From Bosea sp. OAE506 (GTDB lineage: Bacteria > Pseudomonadota > Alphaproteobacteria > Rhizobiales > Beijerinckiaceae), in contig NZ_JBEPOB010000001.1 of the NCBI RefSeq assembly GCF_040546595.1, positions 2,667,001 to 2,731,000 on the forward strand: a DNA stretch of 64,000 nt, written 5' to 3'. The position numbers and the translations under genes were made by a program. The notes beneath the pieces were generated by a model, which was not told the DNA's origin, searched no databases, and was given only the letters and a program-made list of their open reading frames with translations. Below, piece by piece: positions 55,216 through 62,798 of the stretch (position 1 is the first letter of the stretch; each line of letters begins with the position of its first letter).

Positions 55216-55591
55216 TCTCGATGAGTTCCGCTTCGTAAGCGATCAGCTTCTTGGCTGCCTTGAGAGCTTTGTAGAGGTCGCTGCTTAAGATGCGGTTATT
55301 GATCTCGTGAATATGCGGCAGAGAGCTCGGCGCGGCCTGGACGAAATCGCGCACCAGCTCGAAATAGACCTCGTGCTGATGCATGGGGTCCTGGGCCAGA
55401 TACATGAGCTGGATCGCCAGATAAATCTTCTTGGCCGGGCTGTCGGCGGTGGTGGGCGTGAGGATGTCCTTCTCGCGCAGGATCGGCGCATCGCCCTCGA
55501 TGAAGAAGCGCGTGCGCTGCTCGTCGTTGCGGATCACCACCTGGCCGATGATGATGCGCTCGCGGGGCTTGAGTTCGACCTTGAGGGCCAT
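55199..55591 (-). CDS. flbT: Flagellin translation regulator FlbT
   Basis: 130-residue FlbT; in Caulobacter it binds the flagellin mRNA leader and represses translation or promotes decay. LKPRERIIIGQVVIRNDEQRTRFFIEGDAP and YLAIQLMYLAQDP are conserved. It lies 53 bases downstream of a flagellin gene on the same strand. A CCAGAAGG motif shared with the flagellin leader sits before its ATG. Confidence 0.96.
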   Translation of the reverse strand: MALKVELKPRERIIIGQVVIRNDEQRTRFFIEGDAPILREKDILTPTTADSPAKKIYLAIQLMYLAQDPMHQHEVYFELVRDFVQAAPSSLPHIHEINNRILSSDLYKALKAAKKLIAYEAELIENATRV

Positions 55592-55619
55592 GACGCGCCT
55601 GCCTTCTGGCTGGAGAGGA

Positions 55620-55635
55620 GGGGGCTTTCGCCCCC
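55620..55635 (-). other. GAAA-tetraloop hairpin between fliC and flbT
   Basis: On the minus strand GGGGGC, loop GAAA, GCCCCC (55620-55635), beginning about 9 bases after the fliC stop. A GNRA tetraloop hairpin would protect flagellin mRNA or separate its level from flbT. Confidence 0.6.
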
Positions 55636-55644
55636 GGACGACGA

Positions 55645-56991
55645 TTAGCTGAACAGCCGCAGCACGCTCTGGTCGGCCTGCGAGGCGAGCGACAGAGCCG
55701 TCTGCGAGAGCTGCTGGCGGGTGTTGAGCGCGAGCAGCTTGGCGCCTTCCTCGTTCGAATCGGCCAGGACGAGGTTGTCGGCGCCGGTGGTCAGCGTGTT
55801 GACCATCTCCTTGGTGAAGTCCTGCCGGGTCTGCGCGACCGAGAGGTTCGAGCCGAAGGTCGAGGCCAGCGAGCGCAGCGAGGTTAGCGCGTTCGAGAGC
55901 GAGCCCGTGGCCTTTTCGAGGTCGAGATCGTTCTGGAAGTTGAAGAAGCCGGCGAGCTGGGTGTTGATCGCCTGCGGGATGCCGAGATTGTCCGAGCTCA
56001 GGGTCGTGCCCTGGATGTCGAGCTTGGTCTGGTTGGTGCCGGCCTTCTCGTTGAAGGCGATCGAGAGCCGGTCGCCGGCCAGCAGGTTGATGCCGTTGAA
56101 GCTGGAATCCTTGGCGAGCTGGTCGATCTGCGTGCGCAGGTCGTTGAACTGCTGGATCAGGTTGGAGCGGACGGCCGAGGTGACGCCGGAGGAGGCGATA
56201 CCGGTCGTGCGGTCGGTGGCGTTCAGGCCGAAGGCGGCGCTCTGCGCGCCGGTCGACGAAGCGGTGACGGCCGCGCCGGCGTTGGCGCCCGTGCCGATAC
56301 CGACGCCGAGGGTCTCCGAGCCCATGCCCTTGACGTTGAGCAGGCCCTTCTCGTCGACGAAAGCGGTGGCGACGCCCGAGGCGTTGATGGCGTTGACGAC
56401 GTCACGGATCGTGGTGTTGGCCGTCAGCGTCACGCCGATATTGGTGGTCGAGGTCGGCGCGCCGACCGGGCCGGTGGTGATCTGGATGTTCAGGGCCGGC
56501 GTCGCGGTGACGTCGATGCCGAGGTCACCGGCCGAACCCGCAGTCGCGGCGGCCACCGTGGTGTCGCCGGCACTGCCGACGCGCTTGTCGAGGGCGATGT
56601 CCTTCAGGCTCTTGTTCGTCGCCTGGGTCTCGGCGGCGCTCGCCAGAGCGGTGCCGGTGCCGAGGACGGTCGGGCGGTTCTGGGCCGCGTCGGCCTGAGC
56701 CTGCTTCACTGTGGACTGGAGCGACTGCACCAGCTTGGTGATGCCGTCGATGCCCTTGGAGGCGGCCTGGATCGTCTGGATCCCGTTCGAGATGCCATCG
56801 AGGAGGCCGGTCAGCTGGCTGCCGCGGTCGTTGAGCGACTGGGCGGTGAAGTAGTTCACCGGGTTGTCGATGGCGGAATTCACCTTGCGACCGGTCGCGA
56901 GGCGGTTCTGCAGGACGGCCTGCTCGCTCGTCGTCTTCTGAAGCGTGAGCAGGTTGTTGCGCACGCCACTGGAAAGAATCGTGTTCGCCAT
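55645..56991 (-). CDS. fliC: Flagellin (copy 2)
   Basis: 448-residue flagellin from the ATG at 56991. Conserved N-terminal (SSGVRNNLLTLQKTTSEQAVLQNRLATGRKVNSAIDNP) and C-terminal (TRQQLSQTALSLASQADQSVLRLFS) coiled-coil regions surround a variable middle. It is a close paralogue of the flagellin at 57181 and is the first gene of fliC-flbT-flaF. A CtrA-type site is about 64 bases upstream. Confidence 0.96.
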   Translation of the reverse strand: MANTILSSGVRNNLLTLQKTTSEQAVLQNRLATGRKVNSAIDNPVNYFTAQSLNDRGSQLTGLLDGISNGIQTIQAASKGIDGITKLVQSLQSTVKQAQADAAQNRPTVLGTGTALASAAETQATNKSLKDIALDKRVGSAGDTTVAAATAGSAGDLGIDVTATPALNIQITTGPVGAPTSTTNIGVTLTANTTIRDVVNAINASGVATAFVDEKGLLNVKGMGSETLGVGIGTGANAGAAVTASSTGAQSAAFGLNATDRTTGIASSGVTSAVRSNLIQQFNDLRTQIDQLAKDSSFNGINLLAGDRLSIAFNEKAGTNQTKLDIQGTTLSSDNLGIPQAINTQLAGFFNFQNDLDLEKATGSLSNALTSLRSLASTFGSNLSVAQTRQDFTKEMVNTLTTGADNLVLADSNEEGAKLLALNTRQQLSQTALSLASQADQSVLRLFS

Positions 56992-57054
56992 CTTCGGTCC
57001 CCTGAAGCGCGATTCTGCGCTCATGCGGTGATGGCCGATAATTCCCCGTTAAGG

Positions 57055-57069
57055 ATAACAAACCGTTAA
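57055..57069 (-). promoter_or_regulatory. CtrA-type site before flagellin copy 2
   Basis: Read on the minus strand: TTAA (57069-57066), seven bases, TTAT (57058-57055), one mismatch from TTAA-N7-TTAA. It is about 64 bases before the fliC start at 56991. Confidence 0.5.
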
Positions 57070-57099
57070 TGCGGCGGCGATGGCGTTCACGAATGCAGA

Positions 57100-57129
57100 A
57101 AGGCGGCGGAGCCGGGGCTCCGCCGCCTT
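57100..57129 (-). terminator. Terminator after flagellin copy 1
   Basis: 14-bp stem AAGGCGGCGGAGCC (57100-57113) with GGCTCCGCCGCCTT (57116-57129), 2-base formal loop, weak T run on the minus strand. It lies between the end of fliC copy 1 and copy 2. Confidence 0.7.
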
Positions 57130-57180
57130 CTTGTCTTCGGCCCACATCCTGTGGGCTGCCCGCTTTCTGCGGACGAAGGA

Positions 57181-58518
57181 TCAGAACAGACGCAGGACGG
57201 CCTGGTCGGACTGCGAGGAGAGCGACAGAGCCGTCTGGGACAGCTGCTGGCGGGTCTGCAGCGAGAGCAGGTTCGCGGCTTCCTCGTTGGCGTCGGCGTT
57301 CACCAGGTTGCTGGCGCCGGTCGAGAGGACGTCGGCCAGATCCTTGGTGAAGTCCTGACGGGTCTGGGCGACCGACAGGTTGGCACCGAAGGTCGAGGAG
57401 AGCGACTTCAGCGAGGTGAGGGCGCTCGTCAGGGCCGTGGTGGCCTTTTCCAGATCGGAGTCGTTCTGGAAGTTGATCGTCCCGGCGACCTGGGCGTTGC
57501 CGGCCTGCTGGATGCCGATGTTGTCGGCGGTCAGGCTGGTGCCCTGGATGTCGAGCTTGGTCTGGTTCTTGCCGCCCTTTTCGTTGAAGGCGATCGAGAC
57601 CTTGTCGCCCTGCAGCAGGTTGACGCCGTTGAAGCCCGCATCCTTGGCCAGCGAGTCGATCTGCGTGCGCAGCGTGTTGTACTGCTCGATCAGGTTCGAA
57701 CGCGTCGCCGAGGTCACGCCGGAGGAGGCGATACCCGTGGTGCGGTCGGTGGCGGCGAGGCCGAACTTCGTGTTCTGCAGGCCGGTGGCGGAGTCGGTGA
57801 TCGCGGTGGCCGCATCGGCGCCCGCACCGATACCGACGCCGAGCTGCTCCGAACCGGTGCCCTTGACGTTGAGCAGGCCCTTCTCGTCGACGAAGGCGGT
57901 GGCGACGCCCGAGGTGTTGATCGCGTTGACGACGTCGCGGACGCTCGTGTTGGCGGTCAGGTCGATCGAGATGTTGGTCGTCGAGGTCGCAGCCGCCGGG
58001 TTGGTCACGATCTGGATGTTGAGCGTGTCGGTGGCGGTGATATCGACGCCGAGGTCACCCGCGGCGCTGGCGGTAGCCGTCGCGACGGTGGTGTCACCGG
58101 CGCTGCCGATACGCTTGTCGAGCGCGATGTCCTTCAGGCTCTTGCTGGTCAGCGCGGCTTCGCCGGCGGTGGCCAGGGTCGTGCCCGTGCCGACGACGGT
58201 CGGGCGGTTCTGAGCCGCGTCGGCCTGCGCCTGCTTGACGGTGGACTGGAGCGAACCGACCAGCTTGGTGATGCCGTCGATGCCCTTGGAGGCGGCCTGC
58301 ACCGTCTGGATGCCGTTGGAGATGCCGTCGAGCAGGCCCTTGAGCTGGCTCGAGCGGTCATTCAGCGACTGGGCGGTGAAGAAGTTGACCGGATTGTCGA
58401 CAGCCGTGTTCACCTTCTTGCCGGTGGCAAGACGGTTCTGAACGGCGGCGGCCTGGCTGGTGATGGTCTGGAGCGAGGCGAGCGAAGAACGAACGCCGTT
58501 CGAGATGGCAGTGGCCAT
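57181..58518 (-). CDS. fliC: Flagellin (copy 1)
   Basis: 445-residue flagellin with the same N- and C-terminal signatures as copy 2 (SNGVRSSLASLQTITSQAAAVQNRLATGKKVNTAVDNP; TRQQLSQTALSLSSQSDQAVLRLF). By eye the two are highly similar along the whole length, a tandem duplication. It has its own long leader (58519 upward) containing repeated CCAGAAGG motifs and a TTAACC half-site, and its own terminator. Confidence 0.96.
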   Translation of the reverse strand: MATAISNGVRSSLASLQTITSQAAAVQNRLATGKKVNTAVDNPVNFFTAQSLNDRSSQLKGLLDGISNGIQTVQAASKGIDGITKLVGSLQSTVKQAQADAAQNRPTVVGTGTTLATAGEAALTSKSLKDIALDKRIGSAGDTTVATATASAAGDLGVDITATDTLNIQIVTNPAAATSTTNISIDLTANTSVRDVVNAINTSGVATAFVDEKGLLNVKGTGSEQLGVGIGAGADAATAITDSATGLQNTKFGLAATDRTTGIASSGVTSATRSNLIEQYNTLRTQIDSLAKDAGFNGVNLLQGDKVSIAFNEKGGKNQTKLDIQGTSLTADNIGIQQAGNAQVAGTINFQNDSDLEKATTALTSALTSLKSLSSTFGANLSVAQTRQDFTKDLADVLSTGASNLVNADANEEAANLLSLQTRQQLSQTALSLSSQSDQAVLRLF

Positions 58519-58528
58519 TGTAGTAAAC

Positions 58529-58569
58529 CCTTCTGGTTTGGTGCCTTCTGGCAGTCGCGATCATTCTGG
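58529..58569 (-). other. Repeated CCAGAAGG leader motif upstream of fliC
   Basis: On the + strand CCTTCTGG at 58529-58536 and 58544-58551 and ATTCTGG at 58563-58569, that is CCAGAAGG in the flagellin leader. The nearest copy is also the ribosome binding site. The same 8-mer lies at 55602-55609 before flbT and 59286-59293 before the FlaG-like gene. Confidence 0.5.
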
Positions 58570-58713
58570 CCGCGACGGGTGGACCATCGGTCCCGAGCTC
58601 GTAACAGGAGGTAAATTTCGGCGGTCGAATGCGGCGCGTCCGGCGCGCGCTGCGATCATGGTTAACGATAGGGCAACGCGGGACAGCTGCTGCCGCAGGC
58701 AGTGCTGAACAGC

Positions 58714-58740
58714 AAAACGCCCGCGCGAGGCGGGCGTTTT
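58714..58740 (-). terminator. Terminator after FlaG-like gene
   Basis: 10-bp stem AAAACGCCCG (58714-58723) with CGGGCGTTTT (58731-58740), 7-base loop. It closes the FlaG-like gene (58789-59277, minus) before the flagellin leader; T runs on both strands make it bidirectional. Confidence 0.85.
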
Positions 58741-58788
58741 GGTCTCCGATGAATTTGCTGATGCGGGCGGGGAGGCGGCCTGGCGACT

Positions 58789-59277
58789 TCAGGCGATGCG
58801 CTCGACCTGCGGGGCCACCGGTTGCTCCTCCGCATCGCGGGCGCGGTCGGCGAGTTCGCGCGAATAGATCCGCAGCTTGAGCATCGTCTCGTCGGGGAGC
58901 TGCGAGATGGTCTCGCCGGTCTCGGGGTCGCGCTCCTGCATGACGATGGCGCGGGTGCGCGGTTCGATCACGATGCGCCGGTCGACGGCTGTGTCGAGAT
59001 CCTGTTCGGCCTGGCGTTCCTGCCTCTGGCCCTCGGCGCTGCGGCGCTCGAAGCTGGCGCGGGTCTGGAGATCGCGGGTGCGGGCGTCGAGGTCCCGGGC
59101 GCTGCGTTCCTGCGCGCGCAGGTCGAGCTTCACGGCCTCGCCCGCCTGGGCGGACTGGACCGTCTGCTCGGGCGGCAGCTCGACCGAGACGCTGCCCTGT
59201 GTCGCGACGACGTCGGCGCGAGGGACGACGGGAAGGCCTCCTACGGGCGCCGTCCGGGGCGCATTGCCGAAATCCAT
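58789..59277 (-). CDS. FlaG-like flagellar protein
   Basis: 162 residues. The C-terminal part, IVIEPRTRAIVMQERDPETGETISQLPDETMLKLR, follows the FlaG pattern (D-x-E-T-G-E-x-I-x-Q-x-P-x-E). The N-terminal half is polar and rich in Arg, Gln and Glu, probably coiled-coil. FlaG relatives affect filament length. It stands alone between flgN-like and fliC genes with its own terminator. Confidence 0.7.
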   Translation of the reverse strand: MDFGNAPRTAPVGGLPVVPRADVVATQGSVSVELPPEQTVQSAQAGEAVKLDLRAQERSARDLDARTRDLQTRASFERRSAEGQRQERQAEQDLDTAVDRRIVIEPRTRAIVMQERDPETGETISQLPDETMLKLRIYSRELADRARDAEEQPVAPQVERIA

Positions 59278-59432
59278 GGCTCACTCCTTCTGGAGTCACG
59301 GCGCAGCGGCGTCGGCCGCTGCCAGCCATCCGGACGGGTCAGACCTGTCCGAACCTGACCACGCTGGCAGAGAAACTTGAATCCGGCGTCAAGAAGTTAG
59401 GTAAATATTGACGGATTTCGGTGCAGCCGCCC

Positions 59433-59921
59433 TCAGAGCCGGCGCGACACCACCAGCGGGCCGGCATTCGGGCGCGCGAAGGCGCCGGCGCCGACGGTCG
59501 CGGTCGGGCCGTAGCCGGCCGCCTTGTTGGGCCGGTTGGCATCGGCCGCAAGGTCCCGGACGATCGATTCCGAAACCGCCCGGGCCGTCGCCAGCACGAT
59601 CTGGTTGATCTCGATCAGGCTCTGGAATGAGAGATGCGCCGCCTTCAGCCGCTGCACCTGGTCCGGAACGAAGCGGGCGAGCGCGACCGCATTGAGCTTC
59701 ACCTGCTCGACGCCGCGCATATAGAGGCCGGCGAGCTCGGTCTTGCGCGGCTCGCGCGTCAGCGCCTCCGGCAGGCGCCCGGCCCGGACGAGCTCCGTCT
59801 CTTCGCCGACGAGATGCGACAGCGCCGACAATGCCTCCAGAACGCCTTCGACCAGCGCCCGCGCCTCGGGCGCGGTGGCGATGCGCGGCCGTTCGTCGAC
59901 GACCCGTCTGACGATGGTCAT
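59433..59921 (-). CDS. FlgN/FlbY-like flagellar protein
   Basis: 162-residue helical protein starting MTIVRRVVDERPRIATAPEA. VEGVLEALSALSHLVGEETELVRAGRLPEAL and MRGVEQVKLNAVALARF look like the FlgN-type chaperone layout. The C-terminus is loose and Ala/Gly-rich. It starts one base after the flgJ stop, third gene of flgI-flgJ-flgN. As recalled, Caulobacter has flgI, cheL and flbY in this order, so FlbY is an alternative name. Confidence 0.7.
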   Translation of the reverse strand: MTIVRRVVDERPRIATAPEARALVEGVLEALSALSHLVGEETELVRAGRLPEALTREPRKTELAGLYMRGVEQVKLNAVALARFVPDQVQRLKAAHLSFQSLIEINQIVLATARAVSESIVRDLAADANRPNKAAGYGPTATVGAGAFARPNAGPLVVSRRL

Positions 59922-59922
59922 C

Positions 59923-60279
59923 TCAGGCTCCGGTCGCAGCCGCGCCGGACTGCTCCTGCACGCGCAGGAGGTCGCGCAGGATGCTGTCCGACAGGCCGAT
60001 GCCGCCGGCCTTCTGGATCTGCTTGGCGTATTCCTGGGTGAGCTGCGACTTGTAGACGTCGCCGCCGATGCCGTTCTCGCCGAGCGGGCCTTCGCTGCCC
60101 GAGGGCGCGGCGGTGAGCTGCTGCGTGACCTGCTCGAGGAACATGGTCTCGAAGTCGTCCGCCTGCTTCTTGGCCTTCGCCTTGGCGGGGTCGAGTGCAT
60201 TGGACAGCCCGTTGACGAGGCTGCCCGCGGCGCTGAGGGCCAGCTTGGCGGCCGGCATGGCTAGGGTGGGGCTCATCAC
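59923..60279 (-). CDS. flgJ: Flagellar rod-binding protein, FlgJ N-domain/CheL type
   Basis: 118 residues with only the N-terminal rod-binding domain of FlgJ: ADDFETMFLEQVTQQLTAAP and GGIGLSDSILRDLLRVQ. The muramidase domain is absent, as in many alphaproteobacterial CheL proteins. Its ATG overlaps the flgI stop by 4 bases (ATGA), so it is co-translated with flgI. Confidence 0.9.
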   Translation of the reverse strand: MMSPTLAMPAAKLALSAAGSLVNGLSNALDPAKAKAKKQADDFETMFLEQVTQQLTAAPSGSEGPLGENGIGGDVYKSQLTQEYAKQIQKAGGIGLSDSILRDLLRVQEQSGAAATGA

Positions 60280-61409
60280 ATCACCTCGATTTCGGCCTGG
60301 AGGGCGCCGGACGCCTTGATGGCCTGGAGAATGGAGATCAGGTCGCGCGGGCCGATGCCGAGCGCGTTCAGTCCGTCGACGAGTTCGGCCAGCGTGACGC
60401 TCTCGCGGACGAGGGCGAGCTTGTTGCCGCCGCCGGTATCGACTTTCACATTGGTGCGCGGCGTCACCACCGTCTCGCCATTGGCCAGAGGGCCGGGCTG
60501 GCTGACCTGGGGCTGCTCGGTGATGGTCACCGTCAGGTTGCCCTGCGCCACCGCCACGGTGGAGACGCGCACGTCGCGGCCCATGACGATGATGCCGGAG
60601 CGCTCGTCGATGACGATGCGGGCGAGCTGATCCGGCTCGATCTTGAGCTGCTCGATCTCGGTGAGCATGCGGATCATGTTGCCCTGGAAGCGCGGCGGGA
60701 TCTGCAGAACGACCGTGGAGGGGTCGGTCGGCTCGGCTGCGTCGCCCCCGAGGAAATCGTTGATCGCGGCGGCCATGCGGCGCGCGGTGGTGAAGTCGGG
60801 GTTGCGCAGCGACAGCCGCAGCGTCTTGAGCTTGTTCAGCGCGAAGTCGATCTCGCGCTCGACCACGCCGCCATTGGCGATGCGGCCGACGGTCGGCACG
60901 CCGCGGGTGATCTTGCTGGCGTCGCCCTCGGCCGAGAAGCCGGCGATGGCGACGGGCCCCTGCGACACCGCATAGACCTCGCCGTCGGCGCCCAGCAGCG
61001 GCGTCACCAGCAGGGTGCCGCCCTGCAGCGACTTGGCATCGCCCAGCGCCGAGACGGTGACGTCGATGCGCGTGCCCTGGGTGGCGAAGGGCGGCAGGTT
61101 GGCGGTCACCATCACGGCGGCGACGTTGGCGGTGCGCATGTTGGCGCCGCGCGTGTTGACGCCGAGCCGCTCCAGCATCGCCGTCAGCGACTGCTTGGTG
61201 AAAGGTGCGTTGTTGAGCGTGTCGCCGGTGCCGTTGAGGCCGACAACGATGCCATAGCCGAGGATCTGGTTCGAGCGCACGCCCTCGACCGAGGCGAGGT
61301 CCTTGATCCGGGAGAGCGCCTGCGCCGGGCCCGCGGCCATGGCGAAGCCGAGCGCGACCAGCGCGGCGAGCGGCATCACCAGGGATTTGAGGGTGGCTGT
61401 GCGGAGCAT
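60276..61409 (-). CDS. flgI: Flagellar P-ring protein
   Basis: 377-residue FlgI with a signal peptide (LKSLVMPLAALVALGFAMAAGPAQA) and the conserved SRIKDLASVEGVRSNQILGYGIVVGLNGTGD. The C-terminus has LVDGLNALGIGPRDLISILQAIKASGALQAEIEVM. It builds the periplasmic P-ring of the motor. First of flgI-flgJ-flgN, behind a sigma-54 type promoter, and divergent from fliX. Confidence 0.97.
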   Translation of the reverse strand: MLRTATLKSLVMPLAALVALGFAMAAGPAQALSRIKDLASVEGVRSNQILGYGIVVGLNGTGDTLNNAPFTKQSLTAMLERLGVNTRGANMRTANVAAVMVTANLPPFATQGTRIDVTVSALGDAKSLQGGTLLVTPLLGADGEVYAVSQGPVAIAGFSAEGDASKITRGVPTVGRIANGGVVEREIDFALNKLKTLRLSLRNPDFTTARRMAAAINDFLGGDAAEPTDPSTVVLQIPPRFQGNMIRMLTEIEQLKIEPDQLARIVIDERSGIIVMGRDVRVSTVAVAQGNLTVTITEQPQVSQPGPLANGETVVTPRTNVKVDTGGGNKLALVRESVTLAELVDGLNALGIGPRDLISILQAIKASGALQAEIEVM

Positions 61410-61446
61410 GGTCTCACCGGCTGGAGGAAACGGTCGGATACCCTCC

Positions 61447-61462
61447 TGCGATCCGCGTGCCA
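61447..61462 (-). promoter_or_regulatory. Sigma-54 (-24/-12) promoter for flgI
   Basis: On the minus strand TGGCAC (61462-61457), five bases, TCGCA (61451-61447): one mismatch from TGGCACG-N4-TTGCA. It gives a leader of about 28 bases before the flgI ATG at 61409. Confidence 0.7.
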
Positions 61463-61576
61463 GACGCCGCCAAATTGAAAGTGCTGATTTATCAGTTGTT
61501 TGGGAATCGGGCGCAGAGTCCGTTCCGCCGGATGGTGCCGGCCGATCCTGCCGGGGCGGCAGTTTCTGCCGGGCGG

Positions 61577-61593
61577 TTTACCGCCTGTTAACC
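61577..61593 (+). promoter_or_regulatory. CtrA-type site before fliX
   Basis: TTTA (61577-61580), seven bases, TTAACC (61588-61593), one mismatch from TTAA-N7-TTAACC. It is about 43 bases before the fliX ATG, a promoter position. Confidence 0.6.
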
Positions 61594-61635
61594 ATGCCGG
61601 CGCGAGGGTTCGATGACTGAATTCGCGAGGCGACC

Positions 61636-62043
61636 ATGATACGGATCGACCAGCGCGCCCCCATCTCGAATGCCGGCCCGGCCGGCTCCGCGAGGCGCGC
61701 GGGCGGCGCCGCCTTCACCCTGCCGACCAAGGATAGCGCCGCGAGCAGCCGCAGCGCCGGCATCGCCGCGTCCGGCCCGCTGGATACGCTCCTGGCCGTG
61801 CAGGCCTATGAGGAGCCGCAGGAGCGCAAGAAGCGTCAGGCCAAGCGCGGGCACGATCTTCTCGACGGGCTCGACCGCCTGAAGGCCGCGCTGCTCTCGG
61901 GCCGGGTCAACCTGTCCGAGCTCGAGCAGATCCGGACCAATCTCGCCCAGCGCCGCGAGGCGACCGACGATCCGCGCCTCGACGACGTGCTGGCGCATAT
62001 CGAACTACGCGCGGCCGTGGAGCTGGCGAAGCTCGGGCGGTAG
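61636..62043 (+). CDS. fliX: Flagellar assembly regulator FliX
   Basis: 135-residue FliX, the coupling factor that links basal body assembly to the FlbD activator in Caulobacter. The core LDTLLAVQAYEEPQERKKRQAKRGHDLLDGLDRLKAALLSGRVNLSELEQIRTNL and the end HIELRAAVELAKLGR are conserved. It is divergent from flgI across a 226-base gap holding the CtrA-type and sigma-54 type sites. Confidence 0.95.
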   Translation: MIRIDQRAPISNAGPAGSARRAGGAAFTLPTKDSAASSRSAGIAASGPLDTLLAVQAYEEPQERKKRQAKRGHDLLDGLDRLKAALLSGRVNLSELEQIRTNLAQRREATDDPRLDDVLAHIELRAAVELAKLGR

Positions 62044-62050
62044 GCGAGGG

Positions 62051-62144
62051 CGTCATGGTCGGGCTTGACCCGACCATCTCGGAAACCTGAGCCCTCTTGG
62101 CCTGAGATTCTTGGGTCTGCGCTTCGCTTCGCCCGAGAATGACG
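62051..62144. repeat. Palindromic intergenic repeat, CTCGGG/GACC class
   Basis: CGTCATGGTCGGGCTTGACC near the left and GCCCGAGAATGACG at the right end, with GACCATCTC / GAGATTCTTGGGTC in the middle. It is the third copy of the family seen at 20349 and 21934 and lies between fliX and the dioxygenase gene. Confidence 0.75.
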
Positions 62145-62154
62145 TGATGCCGCG

Positions 62155-62700
62155 TTAACGGATGAATTGGTCCGCGTAGTCGGCGCCCAGCCCGTTGCTC
62201 GCGTAATGCGCGCGGCATTTGTCGAGACGCGTGAAGACGTCGTCATAGCCGAGGCATTTGCCGTCCGGGTCGACATAGATCATCGCGCCATTGACCTGGA
62301 ACATGGTGATCATCTCCTCGGTGTCGGGATCGACCACCAGCGTATGCGTCTCGCCCGGCGCCTCGTAGACGTAAGATCCTTCGGTGGCGACCCAGTCATG
62401 CTCGAGGTAGCGCCACTTCCCCTTCAGCACATAGCCATGGACGGGCTGCGGGTGGCGATGGCGCGAGAGCACGCCGGCCCGGCGCACGCGCAGCAGGTTC
62501 ATCCAGTAACCGCGGGTCACGCTGAGGCATAAGGGTCGGAACCAGACATTGTCGTCGACCGGCACCCAGACGCGCTCATCCTCCGGGATGACGTTGGGCA
62601 CGATCAGCTCGGGCGGGGAATCCTTCGGCTGCGGATGGCGGTAGGGCGTCCAGCGCTCGGCTTCGCTGGCGACGACCGGAATGGGGCTGACCTTGTTCAT
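62155..62700 (-). CDS. 2,4'-dihydroxyacetophenone dioxygenase-like cupin
   Basis: 181-residue cupin of the 2,4'-dihydroxyacetophenone dioxygenase family: LSRHRHPQPVHGYVLKGKWRYLEHDW has the metal-binding His pair, and ETHTLVVDPD the later His. The enzyme cleaves an aromatic ketone with iron in the characterised member; many homologues have unknown substrates. It lies 98 bases downstream of an SDR on the same strand, so they may form a small aromatic degradation unit. Confidence 0.85.
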   Translation of the reverse strand: MNKVSPIPVVASEAERWTPYRHPQPKDSPPELIVPNVIPEDERVWVPVDDNVWFRPLCLSVTRGYWMNLLRVRRAGVLSRHRHPQPVHGYVLKGKWRYLEHDWVATEGSYVYEAPGETHTLVVDPDTEEMITMFQVNGAMIYVDPDGKCLGYDDVFTRLDKCRAHYASNGLGADYADQFIR

Positions 62701-62798
62701 GGCGTTTCTCCCGTTCGATGTTGGCTGAACCGTCGTTGTCGAACTGATTCAGATGTGCCCGGCATCGTCCTGTGCCGGTTGTGTTTTCTTGCTGTCGT

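Noticed and set aside
57032..57042. GCCGATAA, identical to the sigma-28 -10 element, in the flagellin gap
   Set aside because: It faces the + strand, away from both flagellin genes, and has no TAAA-type -35 element at the right spacing.
58661..58670. GTTAAC upstream of flagellin copy 1 as a full CtrA site
   Set aside because: Only the TTAACC half is present; the second half reads TTGC at the right spacing, two mismatches.
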